34,829 bases of DNA from an uncultured Desulfovibrio sp. (GCA_900553065.1 USBZ01000020.1:1-34829); one strand, 5' to 3'. Numbered from the stretch's first letter, positions 23,365-32,777 are shown. Notes: generated by a model not told the origin, from the letters alone. Numbers and translations: made by a program.

Positions 23365-25307
23365 CGTGCAGTCGCAGAGATGGGCAGAAGTTCTTTCAGA
23401 GCCGAGGCAATGCCCGCCACATTGAGGCCGACGTCGGCCCGAAGACGCCGCACCGGCCCGTGAGCAATGAAGCGGTCGGGCAGACCGAGGCGGCGTATTT
23501 TCAGATGGCACAGCCTGTCATGGTCGGCCAGAAGTTCCAGCACGGCGGAGGAGAAGCCGCCGAGAAGGCTGTTTTCCTCCACGAGCAGCAGCGCATCGTT
23601 TTCCTCGGCCAGGGCAAGAATCTGTTCCTCAGGAAGCGGCTTGACCCAGCAGGCATCGAACACGGAGGCCAGAAGCCCCGTCTTTTCCGCAACGAGAAGG
23701 GCGGCTTCCGCACAGGGAACGGCTCTCTGGCCTGCGGCCATGATGCACACCTTCGTATTGCCGCGCAGCAGCAGTTCGCCGTGACCGGGAAGGGGGTAGG
23801 CTTCCTGACGGACTTCCAGCGCGGAGGCGAAGCGCATGCGGGAGGCGTCGAGCTTTCGGCCGGAGCCCCGGGGATAGCGCAGCGCCACCGGACCGTTCAT
23901 GGAAACGGCCAGCGAGAGCGCGGCGCGCAGGGTTTCTTCATCTCTGGGGGCCGCCAGCGAGAGGTTTGGCACGGTACGGAGCCAGGAAAGGTCGAAGGCT
24001 CCGTGATGTGTGGGGCCGTCTTCTCCGACGAGGCCCGCTCGGTCGAGACACAGGGTCACGGGGAGATTCTGCAGGCAGACGTCGTGAATGATCTGATCGT
24101 AGGCGCGCTGCATGAACGTGGAATAGATGGCCACCACGGGATGGAAGCCGCGGGAGGCCATGCCTGCGGCAAAGGTGACGGCGTGCTCTTCGCAGATGCC
24201 CACATCCGCGAAGCGTTCGGGGAAGCGCTCGTGAAACTCCTGAAGGCCGGTTCCGTCGGGCATGGCGGCCGTGATGGCGAAGATGCGCGGATTCTTTTCG
24301 GCAAGGTCGCAGAGCGCGGAGCCGAAGGCCTGACTGAATCCGGGGCCGGAAGGTTTCCAGCCGTTGGGCTGGGGGGGCGTGCTTATTTCATCGGGCACGG
24401 AGGCGGAAATGCCGTGGAAGTGTTCCGGATCGTGTTCCGCGGGAGCGTAGCCCTTGCCCTTGCGCGTGCGGATGTGCAGAAGCACGGGCATGTCGAGCTG
24501 CTTGGCGGCTTCGAGATGGCGTTCGAGCTGAGCGATGTCGTGTCCGTTGATGGGGCCTATGTAGTTGAACTGGAAGGCTTCAAACAGCATGCCCGGCGTG
24601 AAGAACGACTTGAAGCTGACTTCGCCCTTCCGGATGACGTCCACGATGGACTCGCCGCGGGGCAGACGGGAAAGCACTTTGGCCACATGCTGCTTGATGT
24701 GCATGACCGTGCTGTGGGACAGATTGCGGCTGAGGAATCGGGACAGAGCTCCCGTATTCTCGGAAATGGACATCTTGTTGTCGTTGAGAATGACGATGAG
24801 TCTGTGGCCCATGCCGCCCGCCTGATTCAGCGCTTCCAGCGCCATGCCTCCGGAAAGGGCGCCGTCGCCGATGACGGCAACCACATGTTCTTTTCCGCCT
24901 TTGAGATCCCGGGCGGTTGCCATGCCGAGCGCCGCTGAAATGGACGTGGAGGCATGGCCTACGCCGAAGTAGTCATAGGGGCTTTCGGAACGGTTGGGGA
25001 AGCCGGAAATGCCGCCGTAGCGGCGCAGGGTGTCGAAGCGGTCGGCTCTGTCCGTGAGGATCTTCCAGGGGTAGCTCTGATGCCCCACGTCCCAGACTAT
25101 GGGATCCCTGGCCGGATCAAAGCAGGAGAGCAGGGCTATGGTCAGTTCCACCACGCCGAGCGACGGAGCCAGATGACCGCCGTTTTTCGTGACCACGCGG
25201 ATGATGGTGTCGCGCAGCTCCTGCGCCAGCGCCTGCTTGAGAGGAAGGGAAAGCCCGGGAATGTCCTCGGGCAGATGCAGGCTTTGAAGCAGCGGCGTGT
25301 CGATCAT
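23361..25307 (-). CDS. dxs: 1-deoxy-D-xylulose-5-phosphate synthase
   Basis: First enzyme of the MEP isoprenoid pathway; condenses pyruvate and glyceraldehyde-3-phosphate with thiamine diphosphate. The 648 residues are slightly longer than usual. H45 in GGHLAPSLG, the TPP motif GDGALSGG at 147-154 ending with N175 in NDNKMSIS, and the transketolase-like central and C-terminal domains are visible, including LDRAGLVGEDGPTHHG. AAAGG lies before the ATG. It stands 14 bases after ispA, so both should be cotranscribed. Confidence 0.98.
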   Translation of the reverse strand: MIDTPLLQSLHLPEDIPGLSLPLKQALAQELRDTIIRVVTKNGGHLAPSLGVVELTIALLSCFDPARDPIVWDVGHQSYPWKILTDRADRFDTLRRYGGISGFPNRSESPYDYFGVGHASTSISAALGMATARDLKGGKEHVVAVIGDGALSGGMALEALNQAGGMGHRLIVILNDNKMSISENTGALSRFLSRNLSHSTVMHIKQHVAKVLSRLPRGESIVDVIRKGEVSFKSFFTPGMLFEAFQFNYIGPINGHDIAQLERHLEAAKQLDMPVLLHIRTRKGKGYAPAEHDPEHFHGISASVPDEISTPPQPNGWKPSGPGFSQAFGSALCDLAEKNPRIFAITAAMPDGTGLQEFHERFPERFADVGICEEHAVTFAAGMASRGFHPVVAIYSTFMQRAYDQIIHDVCLQNLPVTLCLDRAGLVGEDGPTHHGAFDLSWLRTVPNLSLAAPRDEETLRAALSLAVSMNGPVALRYPRGSGRKLDASRMRFASALEVRQEAYPLPGHGELLLRGNTKVCIMAAGQRAVPCAEAALLVAEKTGLLASVFDACWVKPLPEEQILALAEENDALLLVEENSLLGGFSSAVLELLADHDRLCHLKIRRLGLPDRFIAHGPVRRLRADVGLNVAGIASALKELLPISATAR

Positions 25308-25321
25308 GGGAACCTTTGAAG

Positions 25322-26203
25322 CTAGTGCGTGCGGTTGACGAGTTTGCGGGCCGTTTCGCGCAGAAAATCGGCGTCCGGGCCGTGAAGGATGCCTTCAATG
25401 GCCTTTTCGGCGGCGTCGCAGTGCATGCGGGCCTGTCTGCGGGCTTCGTCCAGACCCAGCAGCGAGGGCCAGGTAGCCTTGTCGCTTTCCGCGTCGTGTC
25501 TGACTTCCTTGCCCACCGTCGCTTCGTCGCCGACAACATCGAGTATATCATCGGTAATCTGAAACGCAATGCCCAATTCGCTGCCGTAACGGCGGGCAGC
25601 ATCTCTCTGCTGCTGCGAAGCGCCGGCAAGCAGTGCGCCGCATTCGCAGGCGTTCGTAATCAGGGCTCCGGTTTTTTTTGCATTGAGAATGCGCAGTTCT
25701 TCCAGAGAAAGTTTTTTTCCTTCCCCTTCCAGATCCAGCATCTGTCCTCCCGCCATGCCCTGCGCTCCTGAGGCCGCCGAGGTGAGGTTCACGGCTTCCA
25801 GAAGCCGGTCGGCAGGGACGGAGGCCCGCAGCATGTGGCCGAAGGCGTCGGTCAGCAGCGCGTCGCCGGCAAGAATGGCCGTGGCTTCGTCGAAGGCCTT
25901 GTGGCAGGTGGGACGCCCGCGGCGCAGATCGTCGTCGTCCATTGCGGGCAGATCGTCATGGATGAGCGAATAGGTGTGGATCATTTCCAGACCGGCGGCA
26001 AAGGGAAGAACGGCGTCGGTCAGCTCCTCGGCGCGCTCTCCCGCGCAGGCTCTCGCCACGGACAGGCAGAGCACGGGACGCAGTCTCTTGCCTCCGGCCA
26101 GAAGGCTGTAGCGCATGGCCGAAGAGAGCCGGGAAGGGATTTCCTTGTCGAGAAAGGCGGCGGAAAGATACTGTTCCACCCTGCTGCGTAAATCTGCGGG
26201 CAT
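25322..26203 (-). CDS. ispA: Farnesyl diphosphate synthase (polyprenyl synthetase)
   Basis: 293 residues. Chain elongation from IPP and DMAPP to farnesyl (or geranyl) diphosphate. The first Asp-rich motif DDLPAMD is at 83-89, the second, DDILD, at 218-222, and GGKRLRP at 37-43 binds diphosphate. GGAGGAG is a strong ribosome site. Residues before the first motif (HTYSLIHDD) suit the short-chain bacterial class. A 66-base gap to xseB contains a GC-rich hairpin. Confidence 0.95.
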   Translation of the reverse strand: MPADLRSRVEQYLSAAFLDKEIPSRLSSAMRYSLLAGGKRLRPVLCLSVARACAGERAEELTDAVLPFAAGLEMIHTYSLIHDDLPAMDDDDLRRGRPTCHKAFDEATAILAGDALLTDAFGHMLRASVPADRLLEAVNLTSAASGAQGMAGGQMLDLEGEGKKLSLEELRILNAKKTGALITNACECGALLAGASQQQRDAARRYGSELGIAFQITDDILDVVGDEATVGKEVRHDAESDKATWPSLLGLDEARRQARMHCDAAEKAIEGILHGPDADFLRETARKLVNRTH

Positions 26204-26223
26204 GTCTCCTCCAGAGGGACGGA

Positions 26224-26241
26224 GGCCGCCTTCCGGCGGCC
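26224..26241. repeat. GC-rich hairpin between xseB and ispA
   Basis: Perfect 7-bp inverted repeat: GGCCGCC (26224-26230) and GGCGGCC (26235-26241) with a TTCC loop. No T-run follows on the - strand, and ispA begins 21 bases on, so a terminator is unlikely. It could stall or modulate ispA expression relative to xseB. Confidence 0.5.
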
Positions 26242-26269
26242 GGAACGGGTTTTCGCGTGAAGGACGGGC

Positions 26270-26500
26270 TCAGGCTTCGTCCTGTTCCGGAGCATCGAAG
26301 GGTTCCGTGCCCGCTTCGGTGCAGAGTCGTATGTCGTGGCGGGCCTGTTCCAGCTGTTTCCGGCAGGCTGCCGCGTGAGCGAGGCCTTCCTTGTACAGAG
26401 CCACGCTTTCATTCAGGGGACTGTTGCCGCTCTCCAGAGCCGTTACGATGGCCTGAAGCCGGGCCAGTCTTTCTTCAAAGGTCGGTTCTTTCTTTTTCAT
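26270..26500 (-). CDS. xseB: Exodeoxyribonuclease VII small subunit
   Basis: 76 residues, the usual size. FEERLARLQAIVTALESGNSPLNESVALYKEG is the family core (about residues 8-39), a coiled-coil pair that coats the large subunit. It overlaps the upstream M23 peptidase gene by four bases. The XseA subunit is encoded just before that gene, so the two exonuclease VII subunits are separated by a cell-wall enzyme in this operon. Confidence 0.95.
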   Translation of the reverse strand: MKKKEPTFEERLARLQAIVTALESGNSPLNESVALYKEGLAHAAACRKQLEQARHDIRLCTEAGTEPFDAPEQDEA

Positions 26501-27411
26501 CGGGCGCTCCGCGGCGCGTTGTTCTTTTGCTGTTCCTCAAAAATGCTGCGCGTGGGGCCGCCTGTGATTTCAGGAGGATCCTGAAACAGGGGCATGGCAT
26601 CCACGGCAACGCCCTGAACCATGAGTCCGAGATGCAGGTGCGGTCCCGTCACCCGGCCTGTGGAGCCGGAACGTCCTATGACCTGTCCCTTTCTTACGCT
26701 CTGTCCGGGCGTGACGTCAAAGGCAGAAAGATGCGCGTAGGTGCTCACCACGCCCTGACCGTGATCGATGTACACCATGTTGCCGCCGAAATACTGCGGT
26801 TCCGCCAGAATGACGGTGCCGTCGGCAACGGCCGTGACCTTCGCGCCTTCCGGGCTTCGCATGTCCGTTCCCTTGTGCGGCGCGCGGGGCTGTCCGTTGA
26901 AGACCCGCCTTCCGCCGAAGGGGCTGGTCACGCCTCCGGGAACAGGGCGGTGCAGCGGCAGCGTCCAGGTTTTTTCCGTGCGCAGCGCCAGCGCCCGGCG
27001 GCTGTGTTCTGCGTCTCCGGCAATCTGCTTCTGCACCTCGCGGGGCGGCTCCACATACTTCGGGGCCACTTTCAGAATGCTTCTGGGCCAGGGCACGGGC
27101 ACGCAGCCGATGCTGAAATTCTGCTTTGCTCCGTTCACGCTCAGGGTAAGATTCCGGCGGCCTTCCGCATCAAGAGGCATGGCCAGAAGCACTTCGGCCT
27201 TCCAGATCTTCGGCTCTCCCGCCTGCAAAGCGGCTTTGACGCGGAGCTCTTCGCCTCGCCAGGTGACGACGGCATCAAAAGGCGCGCGGTCGGAAACGGA
27301 AACGGGGAAGGCGTGTCCCTGACTGACTCTGGCAGGAACGGCATATTCCGCCGCAGCGGCCTGTCCGGCCAGAAGAAGAACAAAGGCGGCAAAAAGAAAA
27401 AGACGTTTCAT
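26497..27411 (-). CDS. Exported M23 (LytM) metallopeptidase
   Basis: 304 residues with a clear signal peptide (hydrophobic 5-19, cleavage near AAA-AE). A beta-rich N-terminal domain is followed by an LytM domain at about 160-275. Zinc ligands are H179 and D183 in HKGTD and H260 in PHLHLG; H227 (YAHLS) and H258 complete the catalytic site. With an intact metal centre it is probably an active peptidoglycan endopeptidase in the periplasm, rather than a degenerate activator such as EnvC or NlpD. AAGGA precedes the ATG; xseB overlaps its end. Confidence 0.93.
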   Translation of the reverse strand: MKRLFLFAAFVLLLAGQAAAAEYAVPARVSQGHAFPVSVSDRAPFDAVVTWRGEELRVKAALQAGEPKIWKAEVLLAMPLDAEGRRNLTLSVNGAKQNFSIGCVPVPWPRSILKVAPKYVEPPREVQKQIAGDAEHSRRALALRTEKTWTLPLHRPVPGGVTSPFGGRRVFNGQPRAPHKGTDMRSPEGAKVTAVADGTVILAEPQYFGGNMVYIDHGQGVVSTYAHLSAFDVTPGQSVRKGQVIGRSGSTGRVTGPHLHLGLMVQGVAVDAMPLFQDPPEITGGPTRSIFEEQQKNNAPRSAR

Positions 27412-27444
27412 GGCATATCCTTGGGAGATCCGTTGCTCTCTGCA

Positions 27445-28914
27445 TCAGCGGGTGGCATCGGGCGGCAGAGGGGCATCAGAAATCTCGGTCACCGTACCGA
27501 GAATGCGACCGTCGGCAAGGTGTACCGTAAGCGTACGCCCGGGAGCCGTGCCGGTGACGGAGCGGAGAATCTCTCCCTTTTCGTCGCAGGCCAGCGCATA
27601 GCCGCGGCGCAGCGGTTCAAAGGGATCAAGCGCCTGGAGGCGCAGTTCCATGCGGGCAAGTTCCTGCTCCTGCTTCATGCCCGTCATGCGGCCGAGGGGA
27701 AGAAGAGCGGCCTTTGCACTTTCCACGTCGCGTTCCGCCTGCTTCAGCCTGTTTTCTCCGGCATGCGCAAGGCGGAGCGAAAGCGTTTCCAGTGTGTCCG
27801 TCAGCGCTTCGGGAAGAACGATTTTTTCGTGGAGTCTTGAGCTCAGCAGGGATGCGCTGCGTTCCTTGTCCTCCAGTTCGTGGCCGATGGCCGCGTGCAG
27901 GCGCCGCGTCAGCGTCAGCAGGCGCTCTTCCTGCAGGCACAGCCGGGCAAGAGGCGAGAGCAGCGTCAGAGAACGGGAAATATGGTCGAGAGCGAGCTGC
28001 AGAGCATCCAGTCTGCGGCGGAACGCACTTTTCAGGGCCAGTTCCATGCCGTCGACGTGCTGCTCCAGCACATGACGTTCCTGCCAGAGAAGCTGGGCGG
28101 TGTGGCTCGGCGTGGCCGCGGCGTAGTCGGCCGTAAAGTCCGTGATGCTGTGGTCGATTTCATGGCCTATGCCCGTGAGCACGGGAATAGGGCAGCGATG
28201 GACGGCCCGGGCCACGCGTTCGTCGTTGAAGGCCCAGAGATCCTGCACGGAGCCGCCGCCGCGGATGAGAACGACCACCTCTGCCCAGCCTTCGCTTCCT
28301 GCCCTGTCCAGGGCCTCGACGATGCGCGGCGGAGCCTCCTCTCCCTGTACGGGCACGGGGAGAATGCGTATTTCCGCCCCCAGTCCCCGGCTGGAACTGA
28401 TGCGGATGAAATCCCGTATGGCGGCGCCGTTCGGCGCGGTGATGACGACCACGCGCCCGGGATTATGCGGGATGGGGCGCTTGCGGGCCGGATCGAACAG
28501 ACCTTCGGCGGCCAGCTTCCGCTTGAGGGCCTCGAATTCCTGATGCCACAGGCCGAGGCCGTCGGCCTGCGCCAGATCCACGATCATCTGATACTGGCCG
28601 CGCGCGCCGTACACGGTGAGACGACCGGCGCAGACGATGGTCTGGCCGTTTTCCATCGTGCGGGCCAGACTGGGACGGGGCCCGTCCTCCCATACCTCGC
28701 CGGTAAGAGGATCGAAGGTTTCGTCCTTCTGCTGCCTCCGGAACCAGACGCAGTTCAGAAGACAGTCGTCTTCCTTGAGGGAAAAGTAGACGTGACCTGA
28801 GGACGGCCGGGAAAGATTGGTGATCTCGCCCCGGATCCATACGTACGGAAAGCGGCCTTCCACGGCCTGACGCAGATGTTCCGTCACCTGTCGTACGCTG
28901 AGAATGGCGTCCAT
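27445..28914 (-). CDS. xseA: Exodeoxyribonuclease VII large subunit
   Basis: 489 residues. Residues 1-115 form an OB-fold that binds single-stranded DNA; the catalytic domain follows with APNGAAIRDF at 160-169, RGGGSVQDLWAFND from 218, and GIGHEIDHSITDF from 248. A long coiled-coil then binds XseB, and the C-terminal LRRGYALA region returns to the catalytic fold. The OB part carries an apparent insertion (about 62-88, with DPLTGEVWEDGP) compared with the compact E. coli layout, judged from memory. First gene of the operon; AGGA lies ten bases before the ATG. Confidence 0.97.
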   Translation of the reverse strand: MDAILSVRQVTEHLRQAVEGRFPYVWIRGEITNLSRPSSGHVYFSLKEDDCLLNCVWFRRQQKDETFDPLTGEVWEDGPRPSLARTMENGQTIVCAGRLTVYGARGQYQMIVDLAQADGLGLWHQEFEALKRKLAAEGLFDPARKRPIPHNPGRVVVITAPNGAAIRDFIRISSSRGLGAEIRILPVPVQGEEAPPRIVEALDRAGSEGWAEVVVLIRGGGSVQDLWAFNDERVARAVHRCPIPVLTGIGHEIDHSITDFTADYAAATPSHTAQLLWQERHVLEQHVDGMELALKSAFRRRLDALQLALDHISRSLTLLSPLARLCLQEERLLTLTRRLHAAIGHELEDKERSASLLSSRLHEKIVLPEALTDTLETLSLRLAHAGENRLKQAERDVESAKAALLPLGRMTGMKQEQELARMELRLQALDPFEPLRRGYALACDEKGEILRSVTGTAPGRTLTVHLADGRILGTVTEISDAPLPPDATR

Positions 28915-28967
28915 GTCGGCTGGTCCTGTGGTTCGCGGAGATTGCGGCTGGCAAAAAATGGAAGAGG

Positions 28968-29006
28968 AAAAAACGCCGTCCGGAACGGCAGGCGTTCCGG
29001 ACGGCG
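28968..29006 (-). terminator. Strong terminator after proS
   Basis: A perfect 14-bp stem (28974-28987 with 28993-29006) with a five-base loop, followed on the - strand by TTTTTT (28968-28973). It ends the rarD-ispG-proS unit and separates it from the xseA operon. Confidence 0.93.
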
Positions 29007-29021
29007 CGTAAGGTCACAGGA

Positions 29022-30761
29022 TCAGCGCTTCCAGCTGTCCAGCACGGACTGATACCATGCGGGGAAGTCCTGCTCGAAGCTGTCGGCCGGGAGCGTGGAC
29101 TTTTCGCCGGTGCGGCGGTTCTTCACTTCCACCACGCCCTGGGCGAGTCCCTTGCCGCCCACGGTAATCTGCACGGGCAGACCGATGAGGTCGGCGTCCT
29201 TGAATTTCACGCCGGGGCGCTCTTCGCGGTCGTCGTACAGCGTTTCCATGCCCTGAGCGGACAGGAATGCGTCGATGGCGTCGCACTTGGCGGCCACGTC
29301 GGCGTTCTTCGGATCGAGGCAGACGATGTGCGCGTCGAAGGGAGCGAGCTGCGGCGGGAACATGATGCCGTGTTCATCGAAGTTCTGTTCGATGCAGGCG
29401 GCCACCACGCGGGAAACGCCGATGCCGTAGCAGCCCATGATCATGATTCTTTCCTTGCCGTTCTCATCGAGGAACACGGCGTGCAGAGCTTCGCTGTACT
29501 TGGTGCCGAGCTTGAAGATGTGCCCCACTTCGATGCCGCGCTTGATTTCCAGCGGATGACCGCAGCAGGGGCAGGGATCTCCGGCCACGGCATTGCGCAG
29601 GTCGGCCCATTCGATGGGCAGGGTGACGTCGCGCACGAGGCTGAGATGACGGACATGGGTGTCGGCCTTGTTGGCGCCGGCGATCCAGTCGTTGCCGGCC
29701 ATGAGTTCCTTGTCGGCGTAGATCTTGTCCACGCCCTTGAGGCCGGCGGGGCCGGCAAAGCCTACGGGAGCGCCGGTCATGGCCTGCACCTGTTCGGGCG
29801 TGGCAAACTGGATGTCGTCGGCGTCGATGAGGTGGGCCAGCTTGATTTCGTTGAGTTCGCGGTCGCCGCGCAGAAGCACGGCCACGTTCTTGCCGTCGGC
29901 CACGAAGAGCAGCGTCTTCACGAGCTTGTCGGCGGCAACGCCAAGGAACGCGCACAGCTCTTCAATGGTGTGCTGCGCGGGCGTGGCGATTTCCTCCATG
30001 GCGGGGCAGGGCGTCGTGTCCTGCACGAATTCCGTCTTGATGGGGGCGCGTTCCACGTTGGCCGCCCAGGTGCAGTCGGGCCAGTTGGTGCAGGCGGTGA
30101 TGGAGTCTTCGCCGGTGTCGGCCAGCACCATGAACTCATGGGAGAAATTGCCGCCGATGGCGCCGGAGTCGGCTTCCACGGGACGGAAATCGAGACCCAT
30201 GCTGCTGAAGATCTTATGATAGGCATCCTTCATGGAAGCGTAGCTTCTGTTCGCGCCTTCGTCGTCCACGTCGAAGGAGTAGGCGTCCTTCATCATGAAT
30301 TCACGGCCGCGCATGAGACCGAAACGGGGGCGCACTTCGTCGCGGAACTTGGTCTGGATCTGATACAGATTCAGAGGCAGCTGGCGGTAGGACTTCACTT
30401 CGCCGCGCAGAAGGTCGGTCATGACTTCTTCATGGGTGGGGCCGAGGCAGTAGTCACGTTCATGCCTGTCCTTGAAGCGCAGAAGTTCCTTGCCGTACTT
30501 CTTCCAGCGGCCGGATTCCTCCCACAGTTCGGCGGGCTGCACCATGGGAAGCAGCACTTCGATGGCGCCTGCGGCGTTCATTTCGCGGCGGACGATGTCC
30601 TTGGCCTTTTCCAGCGTACGCAGTCCCAGCGGCAGCCAGGTGTAGATGCCGCTCGTGAGCTTGCGTATCATGCCGGCGCGCACCAGCAGCTTGTGGCTGA
30701 CCACTTCGGCATCGGCGGGGGCTTCCTTCAGGGTGGGGATGTAGTAACGGCTCCAGCGCAT
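29022..30761 (-). CDS. proS: Prolyl-tRNA synthetase (bacterial type)
   Basis: Charges tRNA-Pro. At 579 residues it is the long bacterial form with the YbaK-like editing insertion (about 225-400), which hydrolyses Ala-tRNA-Pro. GPTHEE at 107-112 and class II motif 2 (FRDEVRPRFGLMRGREF from 139) are clear; motif 3 is GIGVSRVVAA in the C-terminal part. The frame extends to 30821, but ATG 30761 matches the family N-terminus MRWSRYYIPT and has AAGGA upstream. ispG ends ten bases before it. Confidence 0.98.
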   Translation of the reverse strand: MRWSRYYIPTLKEAPADAEVVSHKLLVRAGMIRKLTSGIYTWLPLGLRTLEKAKDIVRREMNAAGAIEVLLPMVQPAELWEESGRWKKYGKELLRFKDRHERDYCLGPTHEEVMTDLLRGEVKSYRQLPLNLYQIQTKFRDEVRPRFGLMRGREFMMKDAYSFDVDDEGANRSYASMKDAYHKIFSSMGLDFRPVEADSGAIGGNFSHEFMVLADTGEDSITACTNWPDCTWAANVERAPIKTEFVQDTTPCPAMEEIATPAQHTIEELCAFLGVAADKLVKTLLFVADGKNVAVLLRGDRELNEIKLAHLIDADDIQFATPEQVQAMTGAPVGFAGPAGLKGVDKIYADKELMAGNDWIAGANKADTHVRHLSLVRDVTLPIEWADLRNAVAGDPCPCCGHPLEIKRGIEVGHIFKLGTKYSEALHAVFLDENGKERIMIMGCYGIGVSRVVAACIEQNFDEHGIMFPPQLAPFDAHIVCLDPKNADVAAKCDAIDAFLSAQGMETLYDDREERPGVKFKDADLIGLPVQITVGGKGLAQGVVEVKNRRTGEKSTLPADSFEQDFPAWYQSVLDSWKR

Positions 30762-30771
30762 AGGGGATCCT

Positions 30772-31860
30772 TCAGTTGTTCTGGGTAAGAAGTTTGTCGA
30801 GTTCTTCAAGAAATGCCGCAAGCAGGGCGTCCTGTCCGTTCACGGAGCGCAGAACCTTCCCCTTGCGGAAAATGACGCCTTTGTCACGACCTCCGGCCAG
30901 ACCGATGTCGGCCTCGCGGGCTTCGCCCGGCCCGTTGACCACGCAGCCCATGACCGCAATCTTGAGACGGCTCGAGGCCGCCAGAGGATGGGACTGCACA
31001 TGGGCTTCCACCTTTTCGGCCATGCCGATGAGGTCGATTTCCGTGCGCCCGCAGGTGGGGCAGGAAACGATTTCCGGTCCGCGGCTGCGCAGACCCACGG
31101 CCCGCAGTATCTCCCAGGCTACGGCCACTTCCCGCACGGGATCGGCCGTAAGAGAGACGCGTATGGTATCGCCGATGCCCTCAAAAAGCAAAAGTCCGAG
31201 ACCGACCGCGGATTTTACCGTGCCGCGCATGGGCGTGCCCGCTTCGGTGACGCCGAGATGCAGCGGATAGTCCGTTTTTTCCGCCATGAGCCGGTAGGCG
31301 GCTATGGTGTCGGTGACGGAGGAGGACTTCAGAGAAATCTTGATGTCGTAGAAGCCGCGTTTTTCCAGCATGCGCACGTGGGAGAGCGCGCTTTCCACGA
31401 GGGCTTCCGGGGTGGGGCCGCCGTAGCGTTCAAGCAGATCCTTTTCCACGGAGCCGCTGTTCACGCCCACGCGTATGACTGCGCCGTTGGCCTTTGCCGC
31501 GGCGGCAAGGTTGTCCACGGGGCCTTCGCCGCCGATGTTGCCGGGATTGATGCGCAGGCCTCTGAGGCCCGCGTCGAGAGCGGCCAGCGCAAGGCGGTGA
31601 TCGAAATGGATGTCGGCCACGAGAGGCACGGGCGAGGCGGCGTTGATGGCTTTAAGGGCCGCGGCCGCCTTTTCGTCGGGCACGGCCAGACGGACGATTT
31701 CACATCCTGCGGCATGCAGGGCCGAAATCTGCTCCAGCGTGGCGGTTACGTCGCGCGTGTCGGTGTTGGTCATGCTCTGCACGACGACGGGAGCGCCGCC
31801 GCCGATGAGAACGTTGCCGAGTCTGAGCTGACGGGTACCGTTTCTGTGAGGTGCGTTCAT
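30772..31860 (-). CDS. ispG: 4-hydroxy-3-methylbut-2-enyl diphosphate synthase
   Basis: Penultimate MEP pathway enzyme: reductive ring opening of methylerythritol cyclodiphosphate to HMBPP, using a [4Fe-4S] cluster. 362 residues, TIM barrel plus C-terminal cluster domain. Ligands C267, C270 and C306 are present, with E313 in NGPGEA completing the cluster site. AAGGAG precedes the ATG, which overlaps the rarD stop by four bases. The low-potential electron donor is not in the window. Confidence 0.98.
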   Translation of the reverse strand: MNAPHRNGTRQLRLGNVLIGGGAPVVVQSMTNTDTRDVTATLEQISALHAAGCEIVRLAVPDEKAAAALKAINAASPVPLVADIHFDHRLALAALDAGLRGLRINPGNIGGEGPVDNLAAAAKANGAVIRVGVNSGSVEKDLLERYGGPTPEALVESALSHVRMLEKRGFYDIKISLKSSSVTDTIAAYRLMAEKTDYPLHLGVTEAGTPMRGTVKSAVGLGLLLFEGIGDTIRVSLTADPVREVAVAWEILRAVGLRSRGPEIVSCPTCGRTEIDLIGMAEKVEAHVQSHPLAASSRLKIAVMGCVVNGPGEAREADIGLAGGRDKGVIFRKGKVLRSVNGQDALLAAFLEELDKLLTQNN

Positions 31861-32777
31861 GATTTCTCCTTGAGAGTGCGCAGATGGTGTAGCGCGTCCC
31901 AGGTATAGATGACAAGCGCCAGCCAGATGACGGGGAAGGAAATCATGTCGGAAGGCTTCATGCTTTCACCGAGAACGGTGATGGCCAGCAGGAAGGAAAT
32001 GGACGGGCTGACGTACTGCAGTATGCCTATGGTCGCAAGCGTGACGTTGCGGGCCGCATAGCCGAACATGAGCAGGGGAAGTCCCGTAAAGGCGATGGTG
32101 CAGACAAGGAGCACGGGGCGCAGCGGTCCGTAGCCGACGATGCCGAAGCCCTGTTCGGTGCAGCCCAGCCAGATCAGGGCCGCGGGCATGAGCATGAGCG
32201 CCTGAACGAAGAGGCTGGGCGCGGAAGGCATACGGAGCGTTTTCTGCACATAGCCGTACAGGGCGAACGACAGGGCGAGCGTGAAGCCGAGCCACGGAAT
32301 GTGGCCGTAGGCGATGATGCTGGCGGCTACGCCCACGAAGGCCAGAAATATGGCCAGCCCCTGTGCTCGGGAGAGTTTTTCGCCGAGAAGCACCCGGCCC
32401 ATGAGCACGTTGAGCAGGGGAGTGATGAAGTATCCGAGCGAGGATTCCACGATCCGGCCGCTGGTGACGGCCAGAAGATACACGCTCCAGTTGACTCCGA
32501 GCAGCAGGGCTGCGGCAAACAGAGCGAACATCACTCGTTTGCTCTGGAATGCCGCCCGCACGGCATGGAGCTGATGCGTGGCGGCAAGCACGATGCCGAG
32601 AAAGACCACGGTCCAGATCATGCGGTGCGACATGATGGAAATGGGATTCAGCCCGGAGAGCAGAGGCCAGAACAGTACGGCGACGCCCCACAGAAGGTGC
32701 GCGCCGAGACCGGCACCGGTTCCCGCGCAGGAGCCGGTACATTCGCCGGAGTGAAAGGGCATATGAAGATGCATCAT
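31857..32777 (-). CDS. rarD: EamA family transporter RarD-like
   Basis: 306 residues from ATG 32777, with about ten hydrophobic helices forming two EamA halves in the inner membrane. HLLWGVAVLFWPLL near residue 26, MSHRMIWT, and LGYFITPLLNVLMG are the RarD signature blocks. The open frame continues to 32963, but the added residues are Pro/Arg-rich with no family match. The start is uncertain because no good ribosome site is visible; ATG 32774 and 32762 are alternatives. RarD proteins are named for chloramphenicol sensitivity in Pseudomonas, but their substrate is unknown. It overlaps ispG and may have been recruited to this operon by position only. Confidence 0.88.
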   Translation of the reverse strand: MMHLHMPFHSGECTGSCAGTGAGLGAHLLWGVAVLFWPLLSGLNPISIMSHRMIWTVVFLGIVLAATHQLHAVRAAFQSKRVMFALFAAALLLGVNWSVYLLAVTSGRIVESSLGYFITPLLNVLMGRVLLGEKLSRAQGLAIFLAFVGVAASIIAYGHIPWLGFTLALSFALYGYVQKTLRMPSAPSLFVQALMLMPAALIWLGCTEQGFGIVGYGPLRPVLLVCTIAFTGLPLLMFGYAARNVTLATIGILQYVSPSISFLLAITVLGESMKPSDMISFPVIWLALVIYTWDALHHLRTLKEKS

